Source of the DNA: a virus
IMG/VR virus record: IMGVR_UViG_3300026078_000093
Span: 1 to 22,708 of that record
Length of the DNA: 22,708 nucleotides
Strand: one strand, 5' to 3'
Below the pieces are notes generated by a model, which was not told where the DNA came from, searched no databases, and saw only the letters and a program-made list of their open reading frames with translations. Position 1 is the first letter of the stretch; every line of letters starts with the position of its first letter. The position numbers and the translations under genes were made by a program. Below are positions 22,069 through 22,708 of the stretch, one piece after another.

Positions 22069-22708
22069 TGATGCGGCGCCGCAATCTTCTTAGCTGGGTT
22101 GCAGCCCTCGCGGCGCTTGTAACTATCGCGGCTTACACCGCACTAGGCCAGCCGGTAGCCGCTCTCGGACTCGGCGAACTAGGAGCAGGGTTTGGCAGGT
22201 CCGGCGCCATTGCGGGAGTGCGCGCAGGGGACTTCCGGTATCCGTCGTTCCCCTACACGACGCTGGCCGATTTCCGCACGACGGCGGACATCCAGAACAA
22301 TTTTATCGGGAGTGCGGCCGACGTTGCCGACCCGGACAGTCCCTATGGGTCGACCTCTATTCAGGAGACGTTCAACGGCGGCACGAGCACGCTTGTCTCG
22401 AAAACGATCTTGTCGACCCCGGTGGACGTCACCAACGGGATGATCCAATGGACGTTCAAGCCTGAAAACGCAATCTTACCGACAAGCTCGCCTCTCACCA
22501 CCTTCAATATCCGTCTTTATTCGGCAGGTACGCCAGCCTCCCCAAGCGCGAACTACCATCAAGCCTTTTCGGCCACATGGCTGAACACCGCGTCGACCGC
22601 CGTCACCGGATCAAATGGGCGCTGGCAATCGCATGGCGTTCCCACAGGTCAATTTGTTATCGGTGGCGGCACCGGGGCCGACCTTACGCAGATCAAATAC
22701 GCCCTCAT
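22068..22708 (+). CDS. Partial gene: exported or tail-surface protein with Tat-like N-terminus (3' end outside window)
   Basis: Open from ATG 22068 (or 22071) to the window edge, 213 codons without a stop. ATG 22068 overlaps the preceding stop as in the rest of the operon. The N-terminus MMRRRNLLSW has twin arginines followed by N-L-L, fitting the Tat pattern RR-x-phi-phi, then a moderately hydrophobic stretch (VAALAALVTIAAYTAL) and an Ala-rich end. From about residue 60 on the protein is beta-rich: 'SIQETFNGGTSTLVSKTILS', 'IQWTFKPENA', 'GRWQSHGVPTGQFVIGGGTG'. This resembles the N-terminal jelly-roll part of phage-encoded carbohydrate-active or tailspike-like proteins; a polysaccharide deacetylase or SGNH-type domain could follow but is not in view. 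Catalytic type cannot be told. Confidence 0.7.
   Translation, partial: MMRRRNLLSWVAALAALVTIAAYTALGQPVAALGLGELGAGFGRSGAIAGVRAGDFRYPSFPYTTLADFRTTADIQNNFIGSAADVADPDSPYGSTSIQETFNGGTSTLVSKTILSTPVDVTNGMIQWTFKPENAILPTSSPLTTFNIRLYSAGTPASPSANYHQAFSATWLNTASTAVTGSNGRWQSHGVPTGQFVIGGGTGADLTQIKYAL

Noticed and set aside
21712-22708. Diversity-generating retroelement, as in the related BPP-1 phage
   Set aside because: No reverse transcriptase and no template/variable repeat pair were found here; it could only lie beyond the right edge, which cannot be seen.
1-22708. CRISPR arrays, tRNAs, insertion sequences, integrase or attachment sites
   Set aside because: No regular repeats, cloverleaf, transposase or integrase features were noticed on reading both strands.

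Overview
The window is the packaging, capsid, tail and DNA-ejection block of a podovirus-type (short-tailed, T7/BPP-1-like architecture) phage or prophage. The GC-rich DNA, the codon choice and the look of many of the small proteins suggest an alphaproteobacterial host, most likely a Bradyrhizobium-like member of the Hyphomicrobiales. That host assignment is inference. No integrase, repressor, tRNA, att site or holin/endolysin cassette is visible, so the sequence alone does not tell a prophage from a virulent phage.

Layout. (1) 21-1628 (+): four tightly overlapping small genes of unknown function, of the early or accessory kind. (2) 1605-2154 (-): a two-gene operon, an HTH protein followed by a zinc-ribbon protein, convergent with block 1 and divergent from the packaging genes. 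(3) 2384-5182 (+): probable small terminase, a short coupled ORF plus a roughly 155-bp non-coding gap, two small unknown genes, and the large terminase. (4) 5179-9863 (+): a His/Cys protein, a small linker protein, the T7 gp8-type portal, a small protein, the scaffold, the major capsid protein and a probable Bbp16-type cement protein. (5) 9866-11255 (+): two small unknown proteins, a protein with a clear signal peptide, and a strong intrinsic terminator that closes the head block. (6) 11298-14300 (+): tail tubular proteins A (adaptor) and B (nozzle). (7) 14297-21650 (+): three ejection (internal virion) proteins, the middle one carrying a lambda-R-like (GH104) lytic transglycosylase domain. 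(8) 21712-end (+): a small exported protein and the start of a larger protein with a Tat-like N-terminus, probably the first of the receptor-binding or accessory genes.

Gene coupling is extreme: nearly every junction is an ATGA, GTGA or TGATG overlap, so assembly proteins are probably made in fixed ratios from one or two long mRNAs. In working order, the terminase pumps DNA through the portal into a scaffold-built capsid that is then cemented. The adaptor and nozzle close the particle, and the three ejection proteins form the trans-envelope channel and cut peptidoglycan during infection.

The most unusual signal is that three proteins in an otherwise cytoplasmic virion-assembly operon (10545, 21712, 22068) begin with export signals. 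The first two have even numbers of cysteines in their mature parts, although their bodies look like ordinary phage surface or fibre-accessory proteins. Also notable are a large terminase whose P-loop lysine position is threonine, and the placement of a lambda-type lysozyme inside an ejection protein.
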